A stretch of DNA of 7,862 nt from Actinomycetes bacterium (GCA_023437345.1 JAEZGC010000081.1:1-7862); one strand, 5' to 3'. Positions 1 through 6,519 are shown, counted from the first letter of the stretch. Notes: generated by a model not told the origin, from the letters alone. A program made the numbers and translations.

Positions 1-83
1 GTCTCGGAGGGGGCACCGGCGCAGGCCGTCAGGGCGACGGCGGCAGCAACGGTGGCGATCAGCACGCGAGCAGGGTGAAGCAC
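1..83 (-). CDS. Lipoprotein, N-terminal fragment (possibly FKBP-type peptidyl-prolyl isomerase)
   Basis: Only the first 27 codons are inside the window; the gene runs off the left edge. Read from a GTG at 83, the peptide is a classic lipoprotein signal sequence: a short n-region with one Arg (MLHPAR), a hydrophobic Ala/Val-rich core (VLIATVAAAVA), and a lipobox LTAC with Cys at residue 21, followed by AGAPSE. The product should therefore be exported, lipidated at Cys21 and anchored outside the membrane. Two other GTG starts are in frame: one at 113, which overlaps the pafA stop as GTGA, and one at 65, which would shorten the n-region too much. No strong ribosome binding site decides between 113 and 83. 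In many actinobacteria pafA is followed by FKBP-type prolyl isomerases, some of them lipoproteins, so that identity is plausible. It rests on gene order only, because the catalytic domain is not visible. Confidence 0.72.
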   Translation of the reverse strand, partial: MLHPARVLIATVAAAVALTACAGAPSE

Positions 84-109
84 GCCCCAGACGATACCGT
101 GACCGCTGA

Positions 110-1453
110 TCACCGGGCGAACCGGCGGCCCGCCAGCGCTGCCGCAAGGGCGGCGGCCTCGGGCGGGTCGGCGTCCAGCGGGTCGGCGAGCGCCACGGTG
201 AGCTCGTCGGACGGCTCTGGCCAGTCGTGGACGGTGAACCGCAGCCAGTCCACGCTGTAGCCGGCGCCGGCGGCCCGGGCCGCGCTGACCAGCCGGGAGC
301 GCGCCGCCGCCCTGGTGTCGTCGGGCGGGTGGCTCATCGCGTGCCCGACCTGCTCCGGCGTGCTGAGCCGCCGGACGGCGCCGTGCCGCTCCAGCCTCGC
401 GAACAACCCGTCAGCACCCAGTTCGTGGAAGGCGAGGTCGACAGCGGCCAGCCGGGGGTGATCCGGGGACAGCCCGTGCCGCTGGCGGTAGCCGGCCAGC
501 AACCGCCGTTTCGCCGCCCACTCCACGGTGTCCGCCACGGCATCAGGGTCGCCGGCGGCCAGGGCGTCCAACACCCGGTGCCACTCGGCCACCACCTGCT
601 GCGCGGCGGGCTGAGGCGCGGCCACCGCGTCGGCGTAGGCCCGCTGCAACCCGACGGCGGTGATGGTTCCGCCGTCAGCCAGTTCGAGGGTCGCCAGGGG
701 ATCGCGGGCGACCAGGACCAGCGCCGCCAGCGGATCGGCCAGTCGCAGCCGGGTGAACCGCCGGCCCTGCTCCACCTCGCGCAGCACCAGGTCGGTGGTG
801 GCCAGCCGGAGCCAGCCGGAGGTGTCGCTCAGGTTGGAGTCCCCCGCCATCACGTGGAGCCGGCGGAACCGGGCCGGATCGGCCAGCGGCTCGTCGCGGC
901 TGTTGACCAGCGGACGGGCCCGCGTGGTGGTCGCGGCGAAGGTGTCGTGCAGGTGGTCGGCCCGCTGGCTGATCCGGAATTTGCCCGCCTCCAGTCGGCC
1001 GGTGCCGCACACCAGTTGGCGGGTGACAAGGAAGGAGGTCAGTGCGACGGTCACCAGGTCGGGGTCGGTGGCGCGGGAGATCAGGTAGTTCTCGTGGCTG
1101 CCGAAGGAGTTGCCGTAGGAATCGGTGTTGTTCTTGAACAGCCGCAGCCGGCACGGCGCGGCGGACCGGCTCTCGGTCATCGCCCGGTCGGCCAGGTCGA
1201 GCACCAGCCGGTCACCGGCCCGCCCGGCGACCACGGCCGCCAGCGGGGTGCGGCACTCCGGGGTGGCGTACTCGGGGTGGGCGCCGACGTCGAGGTACAA
1301 CCGTCCACCGCCGGGCAGGAAGGCGTTGGACGAGCGGTACTCCCGCTCCAGCGGCGCGAACAGCAGCTGCGCCGCCTCGCTCGAGCCGAGCCGGCCGGTG
1401 GCGGAGCGGCCGACCAGGCCGTACTCGGTCTCGACTCCGATCACCCGGTCCAC
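110..1453 (-). CDS. pafA: Pup--protein ligase PafA
   Basis: This 447-residue protein belongs to the PafA/Dop family, whose fold resembles the carboxylate-amine ligases and glutamine synthetase. PafA uses ATP to phosphorylate the C-terminal glutamate of Pup and joins it to lysines of target proteins in the cytoplasm. Visible motifs are GVETEYG at 6-12 (metal-binding glutamates), the PafA-type YRSSN at 39-43, RLYLDVG at 51-57 with the catalytic Asp55, HPEYATPEC at 59-67, FKNNTD at 106-111, SHENYL at 119-124, and the RDEP and GDSN segments near the middle. The roughly 35-residue Dop loop between the first motif and RLYLDVG is absent, and YRSSN is present, so this is the ligase and not the deamidase/depupylase Dop. 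Length matches PafA (about 450 residues). The start is a GTG with AGGAG four bases upstream, overlapping the rluB stop. No pup, dop, mpa or proteasome gene is in the window, which is unusual for the immediate upstream side of pafA. Confidence 0.95.
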   Translation of the reverse strand: MDRVIGVETEYGLVGRSATGRLGSSEAAQLLFAPLEREYRSSNAFLPGGGRLYLDVGAHPEYATPECRTPLAAVVAGRAGDRLVLDLADRAMTESRSAAPCRLRLFKNNTDSYGNSFGSHENYLISRATDPDLVTVALTSFLVTRQLVCGTGRLEAGKFRISQRADHLHDTFAATTTRARPLVNSRDEPLADPARFRRLHVMAGDSNLSDTSGWLRLATTDLVLREVEQGRRFTRLRLADPLAALVLVARDPLATLELADGGTITAVGLQRAYADAVAAPQPAAQQVVAEWHRVLDALAAGDPDAVADTVEWAAKRRLLAGYRQRHGLSPDHPRLAAVDLAFHELGADGLFARLERHGAVRRLSTPEQVGHAMSHPPDDTRAAARSRLVSAARAAGAGYSVDWLRFTVHDWPEPSDELTVALADPLDADPPEAAALAAALAGRRFAR

Positions 1454-1457
1454 GCCG

Positions 1458-1462
1458 CTCCT
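1458..1462 (-). promoter_or_regulatory. Ribosome binding site of pafA, overlapping the rluB stop codon
   Basis: On the minus strand AGGAG lies four bases before the GTG start at 1453. Its first two bases are the last two of the rluB TAG stop. This fixes the pafA start and suggests that ribosomes finishing rluB can reinitiate on pafA. Confidence 0.75.
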
Positions 1463-2198
1463 ACAGCTTCACGGCGTCCAGCAGGGAGCCGAGTTCCTCC
1501 CTGGTCAGGTCGCGTACCTCACCGGGCTTCAGCCGGCCGAGCCGCACCGGCCCGAAGGCTGTCCGCGAGAGCTGGCGGACGGGGTGCCCGACCGCCTCGA
1601 AGAGCCGCCGCACTATCCGGTTGCGGCCCGAGTGCAGGGTCACCTCGACCATCGTCTGGCGCGGCTCGCGCGCCACGATCCGCACCTTGTCGGGCCGGAT
1701 CGGGCCGTCGTCGAGGGTGACGCCGCGCCGGATCCTCGCCAGCGTGGCGTGCTCGAGGCTGCCCTCGACCACCGCGACATAGGTCTTGCGGATCTCGTAG
1801 GACGGGTGGCTCATCCGCTGGGCGAACTCGCCATCGTTGGTGAGCAGGATCAGTCCCTCGGTCTCGGCGTCCAGGCGACCGACGTGGAAGAGCCGTTCGC
1901 CGCGCCGCTGCACGAACTCGGCAAGGGTGCGCCGGCCGCGGTCGTCCTCCATGGCCGACAACACCCCGCGGGGCTTGTTGAGGACCACATAGGAGTGGTT
2001 GCGTTCCGGCGGGATCCGGACGCCGTCCACCCGGATCACGTCCCGCGCCGGGTCGACGCGGGTGCCCTGCTCGCTGACCACCTGGCCGTTGACCTCTACC
2101 CGGCCGCGCGCGATCCGGTCCTCGCTGGCCCGCCGCGAGGCGACCCCGGCGCGGGCGAGCACCTTCTGAAGCCGGACGCCCTCCTCGGCGGTACTCAC
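1461..2198 (-). CDS. rluB: 23S rRNA pseudouridine synthase, RluB/RsuA family
   Basis: The 245-residue protein is an RsuA/RluB-type pseudouridine synthase, which isomerises a uridine in large-subunit rRNA (around position 2605 in E. coli for RluB) during ribosome assembly. An N-terminal S4 RNA-binding domain spans about residues 8-55 (RLQKVLARAGVASRR and the VEVNG turn). The catalytic domain follows from about 68: LNKPRG at 73-78, HVGRLDAETEGLILLTNDG at 105-123 with catalytic Asp110, the RKTYVAVVEG strand at 137-146, and GRNRIVRRLF at 191-200. It starts with a GTG that overlaps the scpB stop as GTGA, with a G-rich stretch (2204-2209) five bases upstream, so translation is probably coupled to scpB. 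The position directly after scpAB is conserved across actinobacteria. The exact target uridine cannot be told from RluB versus RsuA similarity here; the context and the GRNRIVRRLF form favour RluB. Confidence 0.95.
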   Translation of the reverse strand: MSTAEEGVRLQKVLARAGVASRRASEDRIARGRVEVNGQVVSEQGTRVDPARDVIRVDGVRIPPERNHSYVVLNKPRGVLSAMEDDRGRRTLAEFVQRRGERLFHVGRLDAETEGLILLTNDGEFAQRMSHPSYEIRKTYVAVVEGSLEHATLARIRRGVTLDDGPIRPDKVRIVAREPRQTMVEVTLHSGRNRIVRRLFEAVGHPVRQLSRTAFGPVRLGRLKPGEVRDLTREELGSLLDAVKL

Positions 2199-2815
2199 TG
2201 CGACCCCCCGTCGGCGTCGGCGGCGGCCAGCCCTGCGAGTTCCGCCTCCAGCGCGGACGCGTCGGGCAGCGCGGGCGCCAGCGCCGGGAGCTCCTCAAGG
2301 CTGGTCAGCCCCATCCGTTCCAGGAAGGTGCTCGTGGTGGCGAACAGCCGGGCGCCGGTCTCCGGGTCGCGTCCGGTCTCTTCGATCAGGTCACGGGTGG
2401 CGAGGGTGCGGATCACGCCGTCGACATTGACCCCGCGCACCGCCGCGACCCTGCCGCGCGAGATCGGCTGCAGGTAGGCGATCACCGCCAGCGTCTCCAG
2501 CGCTGCCTGGGAGAGCCGGCCGGGCTGGCCGTCCAACAGCCAGGCGCCGATCAGGTCCGCGTGTTCGGGCCTGCTGTAGTAGCGCCAGCCGGGGCCGACC
2601 CGGCGCAGCTCGAAGCCGCGGTTGGTGCTGTCGTAGAAGGCGGCCAGCCGTTCCAGGGCGGTGGTCACGACGGGTACCGGCGCCTCCACCGCCCGGGCGA
2701 GCTCCTCGGCGGGCAAGGGTTCGGTGGCCATCAGCAGCATCGCCTCGAGAGGTCCGCTCAGGGTGTCGGGGTCCCACTCGAGGTCGGGCAGCTCGTCGGG
2801 GATCTGGTCAGTCAT
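2195..2815 (-). CDS. scpB: Segregation and condensation protein ScpB
   Basis: This 206-residue protein is the winged-helix accessory subunit of the bacterial SMC-ScpAB condensin. ScpB dimers bind the central part of ScpA and help load and control the SMC ring on DNA. The first winged helix covers about residues 19-82 (GPLEAMLLMATEPL, then AFYDSTNRGFELRRVGPGWR). The second covers about 100-170, with the family hallmark ALETLAVIAYLQPISR at 105-120, RGVNVDGVIRTL at 127-138, and ETGARLFATTSTFLERMG at 152-169. A short acidic, Ala-rich tail ends the protein. The frame stays open upstream, but that extension is low-complexity and lies inside scpA. The ATG at 2815 has AGGTGG six bases upstream (2822-2827) and begins the family domain at the right distance. 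It overlaps the scpA stop by 8 bases (ATGACTGA), which supports coupled translation and a fixed ScpA:ScpB ratio. Confidence 0.95.
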   Translation of the reverse strand: MTDQIPDELPDLEWDPDTLSGPLEAMLLMATEPLPAEELARAVEAPVPVVTTALERLAAFYDSTNRGFELRRVGPGWRYYSRPEHADLIGAWLLDGQPGRLSQAALETLAVIAYLQPISRGRVAAVRGVNVDGVIRTLATRDLIEETGRDPETGARLFATTSTFLERMGLTSLEELPALAPALPDASALEAELAGLAAADADGGSQ

Positions 2816-3653
2816 CGGCAACCACCTGCGTCGTGTCCTGCTCCGGCTCCTGGTCGAAGTCGGCACCTGTCGTCTCGCCCACCTCGGCGCCGAGCCAGCG
2901 GACGTTGAGTTCGCCGAGTGGCGCGAGTTGCTCAAAGGCAACCACCTGCTCACGGTACAGGTCGAGCAGCGCCAGGAACCTTGCCACCACCACCAGGCGG
3001 TCGGCGGCGTCCGCGGTGAGCGCCCGGAACGACAACGTGGGGTGCTCGCGCAGCCGCTCGACCAGCAGCTCGGCCTGTTCCCTGACGCTCACCCGCGGCA
3101 CATGCAGGTGTGCCAACGACACCTCGACCGGTGGACGGGGCGCGAGCGCGGCGCCGGCCAGCAGCGCGAGCTGGTCTGCCATCCCGGTCAGGTCGACCTC
3201 GGGCAGGAGCCGTGCGAAGCGTTCCTCAAGACCGCCGGGCCGCGGCAGGCGGCGGTCCTGCACGGCGAGGGTGTCGGCGATCCAGCCGGCGACGATCTTG
3301 AACGCCCGGTACTGCAGCAGGCGTGCGAAGAGCAGGTCGCGGGCCTCCAGCAGCGCCAGGTCCTCCTCGTCGTCCACCTCGCCCTGGGGCAGCAGCCGGG
3401 CTGCCTTGAGGTCGAGCAGCGTGGCGCCGACCACAATGAACTGGCTGGTCTCGTTGAGATCCCAGGCCTGGCTGTCCTGGGCGCGGCGCAGGTGGGCGAT
3501 GAACTCGTCGGTGACCTGCGACAGCGCCACCTCGGTGATGTCCAGCTTGTGCTTGCCGATCAGCTGGAGCAGCAGGTCGAACGGGCCGGAGAAGTTGGTC
3601 AGGTGGACCGTGAAGCCGCTGGTGTCGGCACGTTCGTCGCCTGTGATGGTCAC
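2808..3653 (-). CDS. scpA: Segregation and condensation protein ScpA (kleisin)
   Basis: This 281-residue protein is the kleisin subunit that bridges the SMC heads in the chromosome condensin. The N-terminal SMC-neck-binding domain contains the family signature FSGPFDLLLQLIGKHKLDI at 21-39, followed by QVTDEFIAHL at 46-55 and the hydrophobic helix FIVVGATLLDLKAARLL at 72-88. An acidic linker (EVDDEEDLALLEARD) leads to the ScpB-binding middle. The C-terminal winged helix, which binds the SMC cap, is seen as TLSFRALTADAADRLVVVARFLALLDLYRE at about 206-235 (given here as two adjoining stretches: TLSFRALTADAADRL, then VVVARFLALLDLYRE). An acidic tail follows. The GTG at 3653 overlaps the stop of the preceding small gene as GTGA. 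No strong ribosome binding site precedes it, so it probably depends on coupling. The same frame stays open upstream to about 4133, but that part is an Arg/Pro-rich shadow of the neighbouring genes. Confidence 0.95.
   Translation of the reverse strand: MTITGDERADTSGFTVHLTNFSGPFDLLLQLIGKHKLDITEVALSQVTDEFIAHLRRAQDSQAWDLNETSQFIVVGATLLDLKAARLLPQGEVDDEEDLALLEARDLLFARLLQYRAFKIVAGWIADTLAVQDRRLPRPGGLEERFARLLPEVDLTGMADQLALLAGAALAPRPPVEVSLAHLHVPRVSVREQAELLVERLREHPTLSFRALTADAADRLVVVARFLALLDLYREQVVAFEQLAPLGELNVRWLGAEVGETTGADFDQEPEQDTTQVVADD
2822..2827 (-). promoter_or_regulatory. Ribosome binding site of scpB inside the end of scpA
   Basis: AGGTGG on the minus strand sits six bases before the ATG at 2815. 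It decides the scpB start against the long upstream open frame. Confidence 0.6.
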
Positions 3654-3958
3654 TGGTCGGTGAGGGCGCGGACCAGGTCGGAGTCGGCGCCGCTGGCCTC
3701 GAGTTCGGCCATCGCCAGGCCTAGCGCCGTCCTGACGATCCGGCCGCGGTCCACGGCCAGGCCGTGCTCTGCCCGCAGCCGGAGCCGGGCGTGCTCCAGC
3801 GCGATCAGCTCGGCGCGGCTGACGTAGACCGTGATCTTCTCCTCGTGCCGAACCCGGCCCGACGCCACCACCTCGGGACCGGGCTGGCCGTCGCCCGGCT
3901 CCTGGGTGGTCGGACGGAAGAGCTCGGCCGCCCCGGGCAGGCCTACGCGCCGGGGCAT
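3650..3958 (-). CDS. Small probable ribbon-helix-helix protein between parA and scpA
   Basis: This 102-residue protein has no name I can assign with confidence. Residues 1-40 are Pro/Gly-rich and probably disordered. Residues 41-47 (KITVYVS) form a likely beta strand, followed by a helix rich in Ala, Leu and Arg (RAELIALEHARLRLRAEHG, 48-66), a short turn (LAVD), and a second helix (RGRIVRTALGLAMAELE, 71-87). This strand-helix-helix layout, with polar residues alternating in the strand and an RIVRTAL-like second helix, matches RHH (Arc/MetJ/CopG-like) DNA-binding proteins, which act as dimers. It starts at an ATG with GGGAGG ten bases upstream (3969-3974), overlaps parA by 16 bases and scpA by 4. 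A small protein at this place is common in actinobacterial parA-scpAB clusters. I infer a DNA-binding partner for the adjacent ParA, similar in principle to small RHH partition proteins. That function is not shown by the sequence. Confidence 0.85.
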   Translation of the reverse strand: MPRRVGLPGAAELFRPTTQEPGDGQPGPEVVASGRVRHEEKITVYVSRAELIALEHARLRLRAEHGLAVDRGRIVRTALGLAMAELEASGADSDLVRALTDQ

Positions 3959-4845
3959 CGAACGAGCACCTCCCGGGCGAGCATCCGGTACGCGGCGGCG
4001 CCGGGGGAGTTGGGCGCGTAGCTGGTGATGGGTTCGCCGGCGACAGTGGTCTCGGGGAACTTGATGGTGCGCCGGATGACGGTGTGGAACACCACGTCCC
4101 CGAAGGCCTGCACGACGCGCTCGAGCACCTCACGGCTGTGCAGGGTGCGGGAGTCGTACATGGTCCCGAGGATGCCCAGGATCTCCAGTTCGGGGTTGAG
4201 CCGGTCCTGCACCTTGGAGATGGTGTCGGTCAGCAGCGCGATCCCGCGCAGCGCGAAGAACTCGCACTCCAGCGGCATCAGGACCTTGTCGGCGGCGGTC
4301 AGCGCATTGACGGTCAGCAGGCCGAGCGAGGGCGCGCAGTCGATGAGGATGACGTCGTAGGTGTGCCGCACCCTGGCCAGCGCCCGGTGCAGGGTCTGCT
4401 CCCGCGCCACCTCGCTGACCAGCTGCATCTCGGCGGCGGACAGGTCGATATTGCTGGGCAGCAGGTCGAGGCCTGGCGTCCCGGTGTGCTGGACGACGTC
4501 CTCGATGCCGAGCTGCTTGCGCACCAGCAGGTCGTACACGCTGGTTTCCAGGGTGTGCGGGTTGACCCCCAGCCCCACTGACAGTGAGCCCTGCGGGTCG
4601 AAGTCGACCAGCAGGACACGGCGCCCCGTTTCGGCCAGGGCCGCGCCGAGGTTGATGGTGGTGGTGGTCTTGCCGACCCCGCCCTTCTGGTTGCACAACG
4701 CGATGATCAGCGCACGGGTGGGCCGATCGGGATCCGGCGGGGTGGGCTCGGGCAGGTCGGGCAACGGGCGTCCGGTCGGCCCCAGGTCGCCGGTTGCCGG
4801 CTCCTCGGTCTCGAACAGCGCGCTGGTGGTCTGGTCGGTCTTCAC
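3943..4845 (-). CDS. ParA/Soj-family chromosome-partitioning ATPase (orphan, no ParB next to it)
   Basis: This 300-residue protein is a ParA/MinD-type P-loop ATPase. Residues 1-44 are an acidic, Pro-rich tail that is probably disordered. The ATPase core starts at ALIIALCNQ: the deviant Walker A motif KGGVGKTT is at 54-61, with the signature Lys54 and the P-loop Lys59. VDFDPQGS is at 80-87, the Walker B strand VILIDCAPS is at 165-173, and PLECEFFALRG at 191-201 and the ET-x-VAGEPI region near 265-273 are typical of Soj. Such proteins form ATP-dependent dimers that bind DNA non-specifically and position DNA or protein cargo. No parB follows; the next gene encodes a probable RHH protein, then scpA. 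The GTG start at 4845 has no Shine-Dalgarno but has a -10-like element 7 bases upstream, suggesting a leaderless message. This is distinct from the parAB pair expected near the replication origin. It is often annotated loosely as a cobyrinic acid synthase; the Walker motifs and context argue for ParA. Confidence 0.93.
   Translation of the reverse strand: MKTDQTTSALFETEEPATGDLGPTGRPLPDLPEPTPPDPDRPTRALIIALCNQKGGVGKTTTTINLGAALAETGRRVLLVDFDPQGSLSVGLGVNPHTLETSVYDLLVRKQLGIEDVVQHTGTPGLDLLPSNIDLSAAEMQLVSEVAREQTLHRALARVRHTYDVILIDCAPSLGLLTVNALTAADKVLMPLECEFFALRGIALLTDTISKVQDRLNPELEILGILGTMYDSRTLHSREVLERVVQAFGDVVFHTVIRRTIKFPETTVAGEPITSYAPNSPGAAAYRMLAREVLVRCPGA
3969..3974 (-). promoter_or_regulatory. Ribosome binding site of the small RHH-like gene
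   Basis: GGGAGG on the minus strand lies ten bases before the ATG at 3958, within the last codons of parA. It is the clearest Shine-Dalgarno match in the second gene cluster. Confidence 0.55.
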
Positions 4846-4852
4846 GTGCCGC

Positions 4853-4858
4853 AGCCTA
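4853..4858 (-). promoter_or_regulatory. Candidate -10 element of a leaderless parA promoter
   Basis: TAGGCT (fitting TANNNT) on the minus strand is followed by seven bases and then the parA GTG. That spacing would put the transcription start on or next to the first base of the codon, as in leaderless actinobacterial genes. There is no Shine-Dalgarno before this GTG. No convincing -35 hexamer is seen at 17-18 bases. The call is an inference from position. Confidence 0.45.
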
Positions 4859-4866
4859 TGCCCGTT

Positions 4867-4888
4867 TTGTCGACAAGTCTGTTTGTCG
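4867..4888. promoter_or_regulatory. Candidate operator: three TTGTCG/CGACAA half-sites upstream of parA
   Basis: Three copies of one hexamer are packed into 22 bases: TTGTCG at 4867-4872, its complement CGACAA at 4871-4876, and TTGTCG at 4883-4888. The first two form the perfect 10-base palindrome TTGTCGACAA. The second and third form a perfect inverted repeat with a 6-base spacer. TTTGTCG also recurs directly at 4866 and 4882, a 16-base period. The stretch is markedly AT-richer than its surroundings. If parA is leaderless it spans about -22 to -43 of the promoter, a usual place for a repressor. The RHH-like protein encoded two genes downstream is an obvious candidate ligand, by inference only. 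Confidence 0.5.
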
Positions 4889-4909
4889 CGCGCGTGTCGG
4901 CGTCGCAGC

Positions 4910-5842
4910 TCACAACGCCCGCGGGTGGGAGCTGAGGAACACCTCGCGCAGGTGGTCGACGGTGACCAGCGTGTAGAGCTGGGTGGTGGTGACCGACGCG
5001 TGACCCAGCAGTTCCTGCACGACCCGGACGTCCGCGCCGCCCTCCAGCAGGTGGGTGGCGAACGAGTGCCGCAGGGTGTGCGGCCCGACCTGGGCGGTGA
5101 CCTGCGCCGCAGCGGCGGCCCGGCGTACCACCGCCCAGGCGCTCTGGCGCCCCAGCCGTTCCCCGCGCGAGTTCAGCAGCAGCGCCGGCGTGGCCCGGCT
5201 CGCCCGGGGCGCCCAGTGCTGACGGCCCCGCACCAGCCAGGCGTCGACGGCGGCCCTGGCGTAGCTGCCGAGCGGGACGAGGCGTTCCTTGCGTCCCTTG
5301 CCGAACAACCGCAGCCCGGCCTCCGGGTCGGCCAACGGGCCGGCCAGGTCGTCGACATCGAGGCTCAGCACCTCGGTGATCCGGGCACCGGTGCCGTACA
5401 GCAGTTCGAGCAGCGCCGCGTCCCGCAGGCCGGTGACGGTGGTGGTGTCGGGAGCCTCCAGCAGCCGCTGCACGGAGGCCTGGTCGAGCGCCTTGGGCAG
5501 CCGGCGGTCCTGCCGCGGCGGGCTGACCGCGGCGGCCGGGCTCTCCCCGCCACGTTCGGCGACCACGAACCGGTGCAGCCCGCGGACGGCGACCAGAGCC
5601 CTGGCGACGCTGGACGCCGCCAGCCCCGGCCGGTCGCTCTCGCCCTCGCGCAGCGCAGCGGCGAACCCTGTGATGTCGGCCTCGCTGACATCGTCGGGCT
5701 CGGTGATCCCGCGGCCGGCGAGATGGTCGAGGTAGCGGTGCAGGTCGCGCCGGTACCCGCTCAGGGTGTGCGGGGACGCGCCCCGCTCCACCCCGAGGTG
5801 GTCCAGGTAGGCCCGGACCAGGCGCTCAAGCCCGGTCGCCAT
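4910..5842 (-). CDS. xerD: Site-specific tyrosine recombinase XerD
   Basis: This 310-residue protein is a tyrosine recombinase of the XerC/XerD type, which resolves chromosome dimers at dif during cell division. The SAM-like core-binding domain covers about residues 5-95 ([24 protein letters not shown] in the first part, given as [11 protein letters not shown] and [13 protein letters not shown]). The catalytic domain has the full set of residues: Arg154 in TGARITE, Lys182 in GKGRKER, His255 and Arg258 in [17 protein letters not shown], His281 in LLGHAS, and the nucleophile Tyr290 in TTQLYT. The C-terminal tail [13 protein letters not shown] is the standard XerD ending. Length is that of XerD (about 300). 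The ATG at 5842 overlaps the NUDIX stop by 17 bases, with GGGGG nine bases upstream. The place after pyrG and the NUDIX gene is the usual actinobacterial xerD position, which favours XerD over XerC or a phage integrase. Confidence 0.95.
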   Translation of the reverse strand: MATGLERLVRAYLDHLGVERGASPHTLSGYRRDLHRYLDHLAGRGITEPDDVSEADITGFAAALREGESDRPGLAASSVARALVAVRGLHRFVVAERGGESPAAAVSPPRQDRRLPKALDQASVQRLLEAPDTTTVTGLRDAALLELLYGTGARITEVLSLDVDDLAGPLADPEAGLRLFGKGRKERLVPLGSYARAAVDAWLVRGRQHWAPRASRATPALLLNSRGERLGRQSAWAVVRRAAAAAQVTAQVGPHTLRHSFATHLLEGGADVRVVQELLGHASVTTTQLYTLVTVDHLREVFLSSHPRAL

Positions 5843-6519
5843 CGGCCAGCGCCCCCAGGACGGCGTTGCGGTCACGCCACACCTGCCGCGCGGGCCAGGC
5901 AGCGTCGGCCGGCCGCAGCGAGTCGAGCCGGCCCGACAGCCGGGCGGCCTCCAGCGCCAGCACGCCGGCCACCATGGTCGGGTTCTGCAGCTGTCCGGCG
6001 AGCACGGCAGCCACCAGGTGGTCCCGGGCCGCCCAGCAGACCTCCATGTCGGCCTCCTCGTGGTCGGCCACGAAGCCCTCCGGGGCGGCTGCGGGTTCGA
6101 GGTCTCGGGCCAGGTAGATCCGCAACGTCTCCTGGTTGGCGCCGGGAGTGGTGAACAGGTCGACCAGTACCTGCCAGTGCCGGGCCTGCAGGCCCGCCTC
6201 CTCGGCGAGTTCCCGCTGCGCGGCGAGCAGCGGGTCCTCGGCGGCGTGGTCGAGCAGGCCGGCCGGCGGTTCGGTGAGCCGGAAACCAACCGGGTGGCGG
6301 TACTGCCGCACCACCACGATCCGGTCGGCCTCGTCCCAGGCGATCACGCCCACCGCCCCGGGGTGCAGCAGGTACTGGCGGGCCATCGTCTGCCCCGACG
6401 GTGTCGCCACCTGGTCGTCGACGAAGTCGCTGACCGCGCCGCGTCCCAGGACCCGGTGCCCGACCACCGGCCAGGCCATCACGGCATCGGCGACCTCGGC
6501 CGGGCCGAGCTCGCGAAGG

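Noticed and set aside
801..820. A perfect tandem 10-base repeat (GCCAGCCGGA twice) inside pafA
   Set aside because: The reading frame and alignment length against PafA relatives are kept around SGWLRLAT, so it looks like chance codon use and not a recent duplication or a phase-variable tract.
110..1453. Assignment of the Pup-family gene as the depupylase Dop
   Set aside because: The Dop-specific loop before RLYLDVG is missing and the PafA-type YRSSN and LYLDVG segments are present.
227..1720. A 497-codon plus-strand open frame opposite pafA and rluB
   Set aside because: It is antisense to two proteins with full motif sets, and its translation is low-complexity Gly/Arg/Pro/Gln with no family signature, as expected from GC-rich third positions on the other strand.
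2817..2949. GGCAACCACCTGC repeated at 2817 and 2937, 120 bases apart
   Set aside because: Both copies encode QVVA in the ScpA tail, and the left copy doubles as the scpB ribosome binding site. Thirteen bases in coding DNA of this composition is weak evidence for anything further.
4867..4888. An SOS (LexA) box or an intrinsic terminator after xerD
   Set aside because: The actinobacterial LexA box resembles CGAAC-N4-GTTCG, which does not match CGACAA-N6-TTGTCG. As RNA the inverted repeat gives only a 6-base stem, with no U-run after it.
4846..4909. A dif site for the adjacent XerD
   Set aside because: The gap has a TTGTCGACAA palindrome, but no two 11-base Xer arms around a 6-base centre resembling the known bacterial dif pattern, and dif is normally near the terminus and not beside xerD.
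4361..6154. A 597-codon plus-strand open frame opposite parA, xerD and the NUDIX gene
   Set aside because: It spans the ends of three real minus-strand genes and the intergenic gap, and its translation is compositionally biased with no recognisable domain. The same applies to the long plus-strand frames at 1125-2477 and 2661-3827.
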